Source: Theobroma cacao
Lineage: Eukaryota > Streptophyta > Magnoliopsida > Malvales > Malvaceae
Assembly: GCF_000208745.1 (NCBI RefSeq)
Contig: NC_030851.1
Location: 36,167,442-36,231,441, forward strand
Length of the DNA: 64,000 nucleotides
Direction: 5' to 3'
Numbering within the stretch: the first letter of the stretch is position 1; each line of letters starts with the position of its first letter. Both the position numbers and the translations under genes were made by a program. The notes beneath the pieces are model-generated. The model searched no databases. It was not told where the DNA came from and was given only the letters and a program-made list of their open reading frames with translations. Below, piece after piece: positions 1 to 12,035 of the stretch.

Positions 1-47
1 ATGCAATTTTAACTACAATACACATAATCAACAAAGTACTAACCAGA

Positions 48-2303
48 GTGCTTCATAACAAGTCACCATATGAATTATTGTTTGAGACGCTTCCTTCATA
101 TGATTACTTTAAAGTGTTTGGATGTTTATGTTTTGCTTTCACACAAACACAGAATAGAAAGAAATTTGAGAGTAGGGCCAATAAGTGTGTTTTCATAGGT
201 TATCTAAATCATGTCAAAGGGTACAAATTATATGATCTTAAGGCACAAAAAGTCCTGATATCCAGAGATGTTGTTTTTCATGAGGATACTTTTCCATTTC
301 ATTCTTCAAAGCATGAAAGCCAAAACTTAACATTTCATCAAACACCTGGTATGATTACTTCTTTTGACCCTCATTATTCAAATTATATAGGTTTCTATTC
401 TTCTAACCAGAATCAAGCTTAATTGCACCAAAGTGAGTATCCACAAAGCTTAAATCAACCTTCCACATCTAGAAGTGGTGAAATTTCTCATAATTCATCA
501 TAAAATAACAGTCTGCCTAGTGAAACCAGTACTAGTCAACCAATGACAGACCCTAATGTTGATTCAGCTCAACCAATTAGGAAAATTTTAAGAGTCAGAA
601 ACATGCCAAAATATCTAGAAGCATATCAAGTTTATTTGCCATCGCAAACAAACAATGTTACCTCACATCCTATATCCAGATACCTTACGCATCACAATTT
701 ATCACCTGCACACAAGGCATTCACAATTTCATTATCTAATGTCCAAGAACCTAAATCTTATTATCAAGCTATGACTCATTCACATTGGAGAGATGCTATG
801 GTTGTTGAACTAAAAGCTTTAGAAGACAATGGCACATGGAGCATAGTACCATTACTTGCAAACTCTCATACTGTTGGGTGTAAATGGGTGTATAAGACCA
901 AGCTGAATGCCAAAGGAGAAGTGGAGAGATATAAAGCAAGACTAGTTGCAAAAGGATACAGTCAAGTAGCTGGTTTTGACTACCAAGAGACCTTCAGTCT
1001 TGTAGCAAAACAGTCTACAGTCAGAATTTTTCTTGCCTTAGCAGCTACAAAGAATTGGTCATTATCCCAATTAGATGTGAACAATGCATTCTTACATGGA
1101 GGTTTAAATGAAGAAGTCTACATGAAACTGCCTGAGGGTTATACAATTGAAGGGGAGTATCCTACTAGTTCAAAATTGGTATGCAGGCTACACAAGTCCT
1201 TATATGGACTCAAACAAGCTTCAAGACAATGGAATGCTAAGCTGACAACATCCATTCTTAAGTATCGTTTCAAACAGTCAATGTTAGATTATTCATTGTT
1301 CACCATGAAGACAAGTGATGGGGAATTCATAGCTTTGTTGACATATGTTGATGATATCCTGATAGGAAATACCTCCATACAAGCAGCAGCTGCCATAAAG
1401 GATTACTTAAGTTCAAAGTTTAAACTTAAGGACCTAGGCACTGTGAAATACTTTCTAAGTCTTGAAGTGGCCAAATCACCACAAGGCTTTTCCATATGTC
1501 AAAGGAAATATGCACTTGATTTGTTGGAAGAACATGGATTACTTGGAGCTAAACCAACATCAACACCTATTGATTATAGTGTCAAGTTGAGAAAGACAAC
1601 TAGGGAGGAAGAGATTACAAATCCTGCAAAGTATAGACAACTAGTAGGGAAACTACTCTACATAACATTCACAAGGCCTGACATATCCTATGCAGTACAA
1701 ACCTTAGCTCAATTCATGGACAAACCATCACATGAGCATTATATGGCAGCCTTAAGAGTGTTGAAGTATTTAAAGGGAGCACCAGGCCAGGGGATACTCA
1801 TGAAAGCAAATTCCAATTTAAAGATTTCAGCATACTATGACAGTGACTAGGCTAGATGTGTAAACACCAGAAAGTCAGTTACTGGTTATTGCATATTTAT
1901 TGGACAATCATTGGTAAGTTGGAAGTCAAAGAAGCAACAGGTAGTGGCACGGAGTTCAATAGAGGCAAAGTATAGGTCTATGGCAACTATATGTTGTGAA
2001 GTCATCTAGATAAAAAGCTTGCTGGGAGACTTTGGAATTATGCATCAGAATGTTGTGAAACTCTATTGTGATAACCAGTCCTCAATCTACATTAGCAAAA
2101 ATCCAGTCTTCCATGAAAGGACAAAGCATATAGAGATTGATTGTCATTTTATTCGTGAAAAAGTACAAAGTGGTATGATTGAACCTGTTCACATATCAAC
2201 AGAAGATCAAGTTGGTGATGTGTTTACAAAAGTTCTACAACCAGGACAATTTCAGAAGTTATTATCCAAGATGAACATTCACAATGTTCAGGGTTCATCT
2301 TGA
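48..2303 (+). pseudogene. copia pol remnant: integrase end, reverse transcriptase, RNase H
   Basis: Residues from 48-422 match the end of a copia integrase and the segment after it (SPYELLF, VFGCLCF, FIGYLNHVKGYKLYD). The reverse transcriptase runs at 543-1850 with WVYKTKLN, RYKARLVAKGY, LDVNNAFLHG, the active site YVDDILIGN and SLYGLKQ. RNase H follows at about 1830-2210 with SRSSIEAKYRSM-type and KHIEIDCHF motifs. Stops interrupt the frame at 420-422 (TAA), near 501 (TAA), 1848-1850 (TAG where DSDWA is expected) and 2007-2009 (TAG where a Trp of the EVIW type is expected). These fit C-to-T changes on one strand or the other. The catalytic YVDD is intact but the protein cannot be made whole. 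The copia lineage was not assigned. Confidence 0.9.
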
Positions 2304-2310
2304 AGGGGAG

Positions 2311-2790
2311 TGTTAAGCACATGAATTGATTAAAGTTACAGTTAGTAAGTGACGGAGCAGGAGAAATAAGTAAGGTAGGGATGTCTGCATACATGGAGGA
2401 AAAAGGAGTACTTGTAAATAAGAAAGAAAATAAACATTGAAACGCATCGTTTCAATATTGTCTGAATAAGTAAAAGGGAAAGGCACAAAGTGCACCGTTT
2501 CATTAAAGGGATGGTGAGAAGAATCTAGCAGTTTGTTACCGTTAAGCATTTTTTATTTTTTAGTTAGTTAGTTAATGCAGTAATTAGTTACACCCTTTTT
2601 TGTCCTTTTCTTATTCCTTTGTAAAGCCTGAGTATATAAGGCCTTCTTTTTTGTACAATTTCTGATTGAATAGAATGATTCATTCCCCAAAATATTCTCT
2701 AAGCCACTCTTCACTGTTCATCAGCTCTTATGGAACTCCAATTGAATGAGCTTTGATTTTTCCCACTCAAAATTAAAATTCAATGTTACA
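2311..2790 (+). repeat. copia 3' LTR
   Basis: The LTR starts TGTTAAGCAC immediately after the polypurine tract and probably ends CAATGTTACA. It holds a TATATAAGG box near 2633-2641 about 150 bp from its end, as expected for an LTR promoter. The end coordinate is inferred because the 5' LTR is not in the window. Confidence 0.7.
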
Positions 2791-3291
2791 CTCTGCGTGT
2801 CTTCCATGATCTCTTAAAATTCAAGGTGATTTATTCATTGTGATTACATCACTGTATTTATTAAGTAGTAATTTGAGAATTTTACTAGTAATCTTAAACA
2901 AACCAAATTCATTAGATTATTGTTTTGAGAGATGACATAATCTCATCCAAAAAATGAAAAGGATTCAGAATTCTTTATTACAGAAAGAAGGTTACTATGT
3001 AACCTTTTACTTTGTTAGAATAACTCAATGACTTTGATTGCTTGTTTTAGGAAATTATACTTGTCAAAATGTTCAAGTCTTGTAATTCTCTAGAGTATGA
3101 CGAATTATTATTATTTTATAAATTGTTTGTTAAATAAAAATTAAAATCGTTGTTTTTTTTTGTTTTTGGAAAAGCCAAACTCAGTAGGCTAAATCTCGAT
3201 GTCGGTTTTGACTGACCTTTTCCCCTATCATCCACGTTTCTCCTCCCAAGTACCATTCATTGCAGTATACCACAGGCCAACTACCTCTCAT
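2791..3291. other. AT-rich intergenic DNA
   Basis: No coding pattern, RNA gene or element end was recognised in this stretch between the copia LTR and the acidic open frame. Confidence 0.5.
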
Positions 3292-3545
3292 CTACTCCTG
3301 TTCTTTATCGTCAGAGTCGTGCATAATTCTACTCCTTTTCACCCGCTTGACAGTGGGAACAGAACCTCTATCCTCAGCATCACATTCAGACTCCTCTTCA
3401 ACTAAAGGACTGCCAGGTTGAGGTGACAACACTTTCTCTGATCCATTTTCTTCATCATCTTCAGAAACACTGCATGATTCATTTCCATCTGCATCAGAAT
3501 TGTTGGGATTAGGATCGCGGTTAGGGGATCTTCTTCTCTAGGAAC
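3292..3545 (-). pseudogene. acidic open-frame fragment of unknown origin
   Basis: On the minus strand about 83 codons are open between two in-frame stops (one at 3292-3294). The peptide is acidic and Ser-rich, with SVSEDDEENGSEK, SPLVEEESECDAED and a basic/acidic tail KRVKRSRIMHDSDD. The composition looks like a disordered region of a nuclear protein and not like random AT-rich DNA. There is no start codon in a good position, no recognised domain, and a solo LTR lies 70 bp away. It may be an exon or captured fragment of a host gene. I do not recognise the parent. Confidence 0.4.
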
Positions 3546-3615
3546 AATTGTTAGGTCCAATATTTACAGTCCCTCGAAAGGCTATGCTTGGCATGCTTCA
3601 ATGAGTTGACCTTGG

Positions 3616-6102
3616 TGTCATAACGTGCGAATCCGGGAACCTCGACCGCTAGACGTGAGCAAAAATAAAATATCTAGGAGTCACCACCAATCTTTTTTAT
3701 TTATTTTAGATGTGATTGGTCACCTATTAACTCAGTTCTAATCAACGAAGTCCTAAATTAATTTTAAATTCGTCGAAAGAACGAGAACTGATCTACAATT
3801 TTTAGAAATGGGTTAGGGAGTGCGGTTACGCACAGAGAAGGGTTAGCACCTCCATAGCGCCCGTTGCACGAATGGTACCATTTAATCTTAAGTTATCCTA
3901 TTATAGCCTACTTTTGATTTTATTCTTTTATTTTCTTAATCCTTGCTTATTAACTAATTTTTATCAAGTTGGCCGATTGAGTCTTTTATTCGGTTTTACA
4001 TAAGCACATGATGCAAGCGTAAAATGATGTCATGATTTGTTTGTTTTAAATAATGGGGTTGACAATCTTTTATTAGAAAATCATTCGAAGACCATATCAA
4101 CGCTTTGGTGAAGTCTCAAAATTTTTCTCACCTAGAGATATCCCCGAAAAAACTAGTCTTTACAAGCTCCTTGAGGAAATCTCATCATCGAAATTCCTGC
4201 CCCTTCAACAAGATAAATGTGACATGCTATGATAGTACAAAATGATGATATCTACATGACCGTCTTTATTAATTTAGTTAGTTCATAATTCATATAACAA
4301 TATGTTTAATAATTTAAGGTGATTTATTGCTTTATTTATATATTTATTATTATTATTTTTTTTTATGTATATTATTTTAAATAACAATTATTCGAACTAA
4401 TGGGTATTGGAGTATAAAATTCGAATTTATCCCGACGCTTCGATGAAAATCCATCTCGAACTTCGCACCTAAGAAATCCACCAAAAAGAGACAACTTTTT
4501 ACCCTTTTTAGGTGAAATCACTCAAATAATCAGTTTTTTTATATATATTTATATCATGATTTTTTTACTATTTTTTATTATACATTTACAAGTATTTATT
4601 TATAACATGAATATTTTTTCTTTCTTTTTCTTATTCTTCTCATTTGCTTATTATTATTATTATTTTTTTTTAACTAAACTAAATCTATTATTGGTTTTCT
4701 TTCTATTTATTTACTTATTTTATATATATATGTCCTTCTAAACTATGCATTTTTACTATTATTTTTATTATTACTATTATTATTATTTTTTATTTATTTT
4801 AATTTTCTAACATTAAAATAGGCATTCATATTATATATATATAACCTTTCTTAATATGGTTTAAATTATAACGAAAAAATGCATTTTATTTAACAAAATG
4901 GCTAGACCCAAAATCAATTGAAACAAGCCCAAACTAAAGAGAAGGATTATACCTTTCCGGGCTTAGATTAGCCCAACTCAATGACCCACAGAAGGCCTAA
5001 AACTGCACCATGAAATCCGCTCAGTAGGCCCGCAATACTGCTCTTCGAAACGCACCATTTGGTGCTTGTGACACTGCTCTATACGGCGCCGTTTAGACCC
5101 TAAACCTTTCAGTTCCCCACTCCCCTAAAACGGTGTCGTTTTGTTCTCTTATACCTAGGTATAAAAACCCCCTTTTTTGGCCTTTTCTCTTATTTTCACC
5201 TTCCTCTTTCTCTCTCTAGTCGATCACCCTCTCCATTCTCTCTAAAATTTTCTTTTTCTCTTTCTCTTCAAACTGGCCAATCACTCTCTCCCTTCTCTCT
5301 AATCGGCGGCACCCCAAATCTCCCTTATTTTCTAGCCGGCGGCACCCCAAATCTTTTTTGACGGTACCCCAAATCCCTCTCCTTTTCTAGCCGGTGACAC
5401 CCAAGGACTCTTTTTTCATAGCCGGCAGCCCCCAAGCTATTTTCCTCCTAACCGGCACCGACCCACCTTACCCACTCTAAACCTACGGCTCACTCAAGGA
5501 CTTCCCCATCCAAAACCGACAGCAGCCACCTAAACTCTTTCTCTAAGCTTCAACCAACAAACCCAAAAAACTTACTTCTAAAAACCTAAACCAAAAAACC
5601 ACAAAACTCACTCTATTTCTCTCATCTCATTGTGCATTTTCTGTTGATTTCTTTTAATCTTTTTTTTTTATGGCTATTGTGGTTATGTTGGCTGCTAGAA
5701 CACTTAGTTTTTTTTATTTCTGGTTGGTGCTGTTGGGTTGGATCTATTTTCTTGTCTCTGGAAATTTTTTTTTTGTTTTTAAATCGTTTTCTCTCTGATT
5801 TTTGCCTACGTTTTTTTGGCTTTTAAAATCTCCCCCCAACCTTAGAATTTGGTGCTATGTTCAGCATGAATCCCGGATGGGTGGCCTTCAAGTCAACAGC
5901 AAATTCGTCGAAAATGATCTTCAAATCCCGATCGTTGGAGGAGCATTTAATGCTATGTATTTTGTTGAAAATGGAGGCCAAGCGTGCTTCAGCCCCTTCT
6001 CTTTTTTTTTCTTTTATTTTATTTATTTTTTTATTTTTTTATTTTTATTATATTATTTTATTTTATTTTATTTTTTTGTTTGATTTTGAATGGGTGTCTA
6101 CA
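3616..6102 (-). mobile_element. solo LTR of an Ogre/Tat-like gypsy element (LTR-C)
   Basis: In minus orientation the LTR begins TGTAGACACC (ends at 6102) and finishes ...CGCACGTTATGACA (3616). Direct repeats CTTGG flank it at 3611-3615 and 6103-6107, a perfect 5-bp target duplication. The region near 3640-3890 aligns with the ends of the LTRs at 14165-16382 and 56834-59670 (blocks such as GTTACGCACAGAGAA and CACGAATGGTACC). No internal region is present, so this is a product of recombination between two LTRs. Open frames inside it (4556-4741, 5632-6288) are low-complexity T-rich runs. Confidence 0.9.
5160..5167 (+). promoter_or_regulatory. TATA-like box antisense to LTR-C
   Basis: TATAAAAA is followed by about 300 bp of CT-rich, leader-like sequence on the plus strand, opposite to the LTR's own sense. 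Similar modules occur in LTR-D (58820-58827) and, with a weaker TATTTAAG, in both LTRs of the complete element. Activity is inferred only. Confidence 0.35.
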
Positions 6103-6107
6103 CTTGG

Positions 6108-6652
6108 TTGCCTTGCTAAGTCGAATGAAATATTTATCGTAGTCTTCTATCTTGCTGTTAGCATTTTCTTGTTGAGCTCGTTGCATCTTAAAATTGTTGC
6201 TTTTTTTTTTCTAATTTTTATAATTAATTATTTTGGATATTCTGTACTCATTGATCCTTTCTTTTTCCATACCATGCTAACTTTATAATATATATCACAT
6301 CAAATATAGTATTTTAACATTATGAGTGATCTCAAAATCATAATGATTAGATTATCGAAATGATTTTGAAAGTGATTTCAAATACGACATGAAATAAAGA
6401 TACTACAATTTCACTTTTATTTGCAACATTAACAATTTTAAAGTACATTTGAAATAAAAAAAAAAACATCATCTTATAATCTTATGGTTTTCCCCTTTGG
6501 ACAATCTTCATCAGACATCTGCGATATACAGACAATACAATCATCCAAATGGAAGGAAAATTAAAAGAAGAAGAAGAAGAAAGAAAGAGAAAAAAAAAGT
6601 AAAGAACAAGGTAGTAAACACATTGATATATATTAAGAGAGCAATCCATTAT
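6108..6652. other. 3' flank of PCR-A
   Basis: AT-rich DNA without genes. The part from about 6505 on is similar to the 3' flank of psi-PCR-B near 35660-35800 (shared block CAATCATCCAAATGGAAGG), so it belongs to the duplicated PCR unit. Confidence 0.5.
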
Positions 6653-7582
6653 CTATCTGCTCATTCCTTTTTCCACCACTGGAGCCATCGCCAGTCCTTG
6701 ATTCTTCTCCACATTTGCATGCCAACCTGCATATATATATATCCCACAAGATTAATTAAACATGAAAAGAAATCAATGAATTTTACAACCTACTCAAAAA
6801 TATTTAAAGTTGAAGAAAGTTTCCACTTGATGCAGTAAATAGTGAGGAGGTTTACGTACCGATAGACATGTCGAATCCCCGGTTCTTGAGCTCACGATAT
6901 TCTTGAGTCAAGGCACAAGTCTCGCAGAAAAAATGAAGCATGCAATCCCCACAGCCGCCTCCCTTCAACATATACTGCTTTCTCATTTTGGTACGGTAAA
7001 AGCAAGAATAGAAGCATGGACAACCGATGATTAGCAGTATCAATGTGTATAGTGCCCCACTTGCACCACAAGCTACACCACCGATAGTCATTACGAATTA
7101 AGAAATCGTCTTTAATTATACATATATGCACTTGATATATCATTGAAAAATCAACTTGTAAATTAATTTCACTGTTGCTTACAGGTTGATCCTTTGTCAA
7201 CAATCTCAGCTATCTGGCCAAACGTGATGCACGGGCACCAATAGGCAATGCAACCTGAAGTTAAAAATTTTAAATGGGTTAGGTGATCAGAACACAATAA
7301 TAATAAATTTGACTAAGTTTTCACATGTTCGTAGAAATTTATTTCGCTAAAATTAAGTGTGATTGAATTCAAAATAAGATTAACTTTATCGCCATTTTAA
7401 CATATGCAAGACACAATCCTCAGAATAAAACTAATTTTAAGGAAATTAAAAGAAAAAGGCTTACAGGTTTTCATGTCGGACAAGCAATCACAGAATCCAA
7501 CGGACCATGGAACTTCATCATGAGGCTGCCCTGATGTGGTCTTCTCAGCGTAAACAGAAGCATTCGGGTTTGATGAGTGCAT
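6653..7582 (-). CDS. PCR-A: PLAC8-family plant cadmium resistance protein, 158 aa
   Basis: Four exons on the minus strand: 7582-7465 (118 nt), 7254-7183 (72), 7072-6860 (213) and 6726-6653 (74), all with GT/AG borders and consistent phase. The protein has a short polar N-terminus, then WSVGFCDC, the family signature CCIAYWCPC (residues 40-48), a hydrophobic span with [11 protein letters not shown], a Cys-rich segment ([16 protein letters not shown]), [12 protein letters not shown] and a tail ending [14 protein letters not shown]8/PCR proteins are small plasma-membrane proteins implicated in Cd or Zn export, resistance and organ-size control. Which role applies here cannot be told. The chosen ATG (MHSSNPN) is the first Met in the region matching the family. 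All conserved cysteines are present. psi-PCR-B is its closest relative in the window. Confidence 0.9.
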
Positions 7583-7713
7583 GATTGAGGAGTTTAGCTC
7601 TATATGGACTAAATAATATGTTAGGAGAAGTTGGCTTGAAAACGCGAAATCAGAAAGCAATATCAAAGGAAGAAAAGGCTTCTATTCTGTGGATATTTGC
7701 AAGTGAGCACGTA

Positions 7714-7724
7714 CTTATTTATAG
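7714..7724 (-). promoter_or_regulatory. TATA box of PCR-A
   Basis: On the minus strand CTATAAATAAG lies about 130 bp upstream of the PCR-A start. The same element is kept upstream of psi-PCR-B near 37871-37881, which supports a functional origin. Confidence 0.5.
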
Positions 7725-9645
7725 ATATGCAAGGCAAAATTTGTCGATAGCAAACAAAAAAACAACTGCCTTTAGATTGAAGAAAGGTCACGTATTAGAT
7801 AGAAAATACAAGTCAATAGCCGCCAGAATTGAGTACTCGTATTGGATTTACTATACACAGGGCGTCGCCCCGCGTCGAGTTGATCGATTGCGACTGGTCT
7901 GTTAACTTTAATTAATTAATGCCTTCGAGTTGCAACAGAAAGAAACAAAAATGAAATTAGTTGCACCACTTTGATAATGTCTTATAGTTCTTATCCTTGG
8001 TGCTTAAAGTCTTAAAACTTCGGACTGACGTTTCCTCTATTACTAATAATTTTTTATTAATTTTTAGTACATTTCTCATTACTATCCATATATGTGAGAT
8101 TCAGATATATTAATTATAAACCTTACATATGTGAATAATGATAGTAAATATATTGAAAAATAATGGATAAAAAACTAATGAAATGAAATCAAAAGCAATA
8201 ATTCATCCATAAATTAAATAAATTCCTGTTTAATTTGTCATATTAAACAATACATTATGATAAGAGTATGATAGAATATGTAGGGCATTACTCTAAAATT
8301 AAAGGAAAAAGAAGGCTTATAAACAAAGACTAATCACACATGACCAGGTCTCCATTAATACACGGCGGACAAACAACCCATCACACATGACCAGGTCTCC
8401 ATTAATACATGGAGGACAACTAATAGCTAAGGGGTGGGGGCTGGGGGGTTGGTTCCGAAATTCAATAACAACTCTAGTTACCCTACTGTAGTTTAGTTTC
8501 CTAGTCAGCCGATCTTCAATTTTGGCAAGCATTAGCGTTGATGGAGTCAAGGACTACATTCCCAGGCTCATTTTGTAGAATGGAAATCACATGCCCCAAC
8601 CTCCTGCCTCGACTTGGGGTCTCATTTTCTTCCACCAATAGAATATTGCCATGTGGGATTTTATATTTTCTTTATCCATTGTTCATTGCCTCGAGATTAG
8701 GCTCTCTGGATTATTGCCTTTGCGCTGAAATATGTGTATTGATTTCGGTCTTATCACTTTTAGAAAATGCCGCCTTAATCTCACTTTCAGAAAAAAAAAA
8801 TCGAAAAATATGGGTGATCTTTGATGAACTGGTCCCCTTCAATTAATCAAAAACTTTGTTTAATCAAATAACCATGACCTATTAACTCGTTCTTTTACGT
8901 GAATTCCAAACCAGTGTAAGGCAGAGTTGGACCTTTTCCCCCATGGAAACTGTGAAACATGAGCAATGCAACTCTAACCCCAAATTTACAGGTTGGGATC
9001 ACTTCTGGCTCATTCGTTATGGAAGGACAAGAATATGTATTGTGGTAAGAGAATGGTGAATTACATTGGCAACGGATCTTTCATTTTCAGACAAATCTCC
9101 TTGTTTTAAGTCCCCTCATGGGGTCGCACCAACTTCTACGCTTCTCTCTGAACTCCTGCTTTTCCTCATCACTTGTTTCGTTAGATCTCCATCTCAATCC
9201 TACATTTGCAATTCTGTCTTCAAAAGACCTCTCTCTCATGACTCAAAAAAAAATTTAATGAGGTTTTTATTATGAAACGAGGCAACATTTTATTGGTGGA
9301 AAAATATGAGACACAAGCAAGGCAGGATCCTTTAACGTCACCCTCCAATTTCAACCTATTCCTTATCTATTTGTCTTCCCACTTAATTCTCTTACTTTCT
9401 AACTTCATTCTTAGCTCTTTTTCTCCCAAATAGTTGCTTGCCGTCCTCTATTGAAAACCTCTTAAAACGGCCTTTTAAATAAGCTCTAAAAGACTTAATT
9501 TTCAAAATTCTCGTCAAAATTTTATTTATGAAAATCTCTCTAGCACTGTGGGTCTGCCCTCCTTGGCGCCTTGGTGCTCTGCTCTTTGGGTTTTGTATGA
9601 GGCTTTGGTGCATCACAACGTTGTAGCCTTGAGCAACTCAAGGTC
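7725..9645. other. upstream flank of PCR-A and unannotated DNA
   Basis: No convincing gene. Open frames on both strands are short and lack recognisable domains. The last part (9310-9645) continues after the solo LTR at 12830, so it is the interrupted target sequence of that LTR. Confidence 0.4.
8333..8420. repeat. two-copy direct repeat, 47-bp period
   Basis: ATCACACATGACCAGGTCTC starts at 8333 and again at 8380, each copy running about 40 bp with few differences and ending GGAGGACAA or GGCGGACAA. It is a local tandem duplication of unknown meaning. Confidence 0.7.
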
Positions 9646-11039
9646 GCGACTGTAACACCTCGTACTCTCGTTTAGCCGTCAATAAGATCCTATTGATAAA
9701 ACGAAGAGTCACTTGATGTAAATTAAGCGTCGAAAAGCGATTACGGGTGAGAAGAATATTTTAAAATAAAATATTAGTTTATAAATAAAATAATATTAAA
9801 ATATTAATATTTTATCTGTTATCGGAATTAGTCATGAAAAAAGATTATATAACTAATCTAAGTGAGGGAGAAGAAATAAGAAAGAATTTCGAAGAAAAAC
9901 GACAATAATTATGCTCGCGTGATTTTATTAAATTGAGTTAGCGTAGATAAGTAAATATTTAAAATATTATGGTGACACCGTGTTGAAGTATAATTTCGAT
10001 ATTTTGATTGTACGCTTGTAAAGGAAGAGAGATAGATGAAAATTAAAATTTTTAAACACGTCGAAAAGATTGAATTTTAAAATACGAAAGTTGGAAGGTG
10101 GTGTAGTAAATAAATGAAGTTGATAGTTGATATGTAAATTTTATTATTTTGAAGAAATAAAATAATAAAAATATAAAAAGAGTTGGGAGTGAAATGGAGT
10201 AAAGAAATGAAAAAAAATAAAAAGAGAGTGATGGGGACAAGGCAAGTCGGTTTCTCCCCAAAAGAATGGCAGCACATCAATATAACAAAAAATAAAAAAA
10301 ATGGTAAAAGGTGATGGGCAACCGCCCATGTGTGAATTAAAAGGGGATCTAAATTCATTTTTAATCAAGTGTAGGAGGTAGGGGCCGATCAAGTGATATA
10401 CAAGAGATGAAAGAGAGAAAGGCATGGGTTCATGGGCTAGCCGCTCATGTGACCAAATGGAGAGAAGGATAAGATAAAATAATAAAGAATAGAGAAAGTA
10501 AAGAAATGAAATGAAGGAGGGGCCAGCCATGTGAGGGAGGAAAAAGGAAGAGAGAGATTCTGAAGAGTTAGAAAACCCGAGAAGAAGATTAAAAAAAAAG
10601 AAAGAAAAGAAAGCTTTGAAATATTGCAGCCGAAAGCACAAAAAAGGGAGAGAAAGCAAGGGCTGGTGCTGCCAAGTTTGTGATGGAGAAAAGAGAGGTT
10701 GTTGCTGCTGGTTTGAGAGAGAGAAAGGAGGGGTTTTGCTGTCGGGTTTGTGAGGGAAAAAGGAAGGGTTGTGCCACCGGGTTTGTGAGGGAAAAAGGAA
10801 AGGTTGTGCTGCCGGTTTTAAGAGTGAAGGAGGAAGGATGGGGGTTGCAACTATGGTGAGAAAGAAATTTGGTGAAGGAAAATAAATGGGAGCTTAAGTG
10901 GCGGTAGAAAGAGGAAAGAAAGGAGAAAAAAAAAAGATCTAGTTGGCTGATCGGTTAGCAAGGAAAAAAAAAGAGAAATTTTGGGGTTAGAGAGAAGGGA
11001 GAAGAAGTCGATTGTAGAGAGAGAAAATGGGTGGAAAAA

Positions 11040-11044
<5 letters not shown>

Positions 11045-11079
<35 letters not shown>
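11045..11079. repeat. (TA)n microsatellite
   Basis: An uninterrupted TA run of about 35 bp within solo LTR-E. Confidence 0.95.
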
Positions 11080-11081
<2 letters not shown>

Positions 11082-11731
11082 AGTGGGTTGTCAGATTTAA
11101 AAGAAATAAATAAAGATAGTACACTTTGAAGGTAGGTCGGAGAAAATAACAAACGATCAGTAAGTAAAAATAGCGAAGTAGCATCTCGCTATTATGAGGT
11201 TAGTGGGTGTTAAATTTTAAAATTATATTTTTACAATATATTATATATGTTACACTTGATAGTTTACGAAATTGTGGATAGCATGTATTGGTAGAAAGCC
11301 TTAGGTTATTTGTATTTGTGACAAAAATTTTAAATTTATTTTTTTTATAATATATAAATATATATCTACATGCTTTTAAATACGGAAAAACAAACCTTTG
11401 ATTGGTTTTTCATTTCAAAATCATATCTTACAAGTTTGTGTGATATTTAGGTCAATGGCCTTTTGTATTGATTCATAAAACTTGATGATAAATTATTTAT
11501 TTCACTTAGCATGCCGATTTGGTAAATATGTCATGCTTTGAAATAAATTATGCATAACATTCATTTTATAATTATACGGCTTTTAATCTGTCATGTTATG
11601 CAAATGTATTAAATTGTAATGATTTTATTTTAACCTGATTGAGATACTCTGGGTAGGACCTGTTACCACATCAGGTCAAGTGTGGTCTTTGTGCACAAAG
11701 TAGTAATTGTCGATTATTGATATTTAATTTA

Positions 11732-12035
11732 AAAAGGGGACCTAAAGTTTCGATTTATATTGGGTGACGTGGGTAGTTCCCACAAGAAGGTAAAGGGGGA
11801 CCTGAAGTCTCGATTTATATATGGTGACGTGGGTAGTTCTTACGAGTAGGTAAAGGGGGACCAGAAGTCTCGATTTATATATATGGTGGCGTGGGTAGTT
11901 CCCACGAGTAGGTAAAGGGGGACCTGAAGCCTCGATTTATATATGGTGGCTTGAGTAGTTTCCACGAGTAGGTAAAGGGGGACCTGAAGCTTCAATTCAT
12001 ATGATGGCGTGGGCAGTTCCCACGAATAGGTGATG
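11732..12035 (+). repeat. 60-bp minisatellite in solo LTR-E
   Basis: Five imperfect units of roughly 60 bp, each with AAAGGGGGACCTGAAG, a CGATTTATAT block and GTGGGTAGTTCCCACGAGTA. The units differ by small substitutions and 1-4 bp indels. The GTGGGnAnTTCCCAC portion is itself near-palindromic. Confidence 0.85.

Larger units (their letters stand above)
1..2790 (+). mobile_element. Ty1/copia LTR retrotransposon, 5' part outside the window
   Basis: The window opens inside a copia-type pol gene: the end of integrase, then reverse transcriptase and RNase H in the usual copia order. The gene is followed by a polypurine tract (AAGGGGAG, 2303-2310) and a 3' LTR. The 5' LTR and gag lie outside the window, so total size and insertion age cannot be judged. 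Several in-frame stops show it is inactive. Confidence 0.9.

Noticed and set aside
4556..6288. Hydrophobic plus-strand frames in LTR-C
   Set aside because: T-rich LTR sequence; no start context, no homologous frame kept in LTR-D.
10077..10777. Phe/Leu-rich minus-strand frames
   Set aside because: They come from a purine-rich low-complexity part of solo LTR-E; composition alone explains them.
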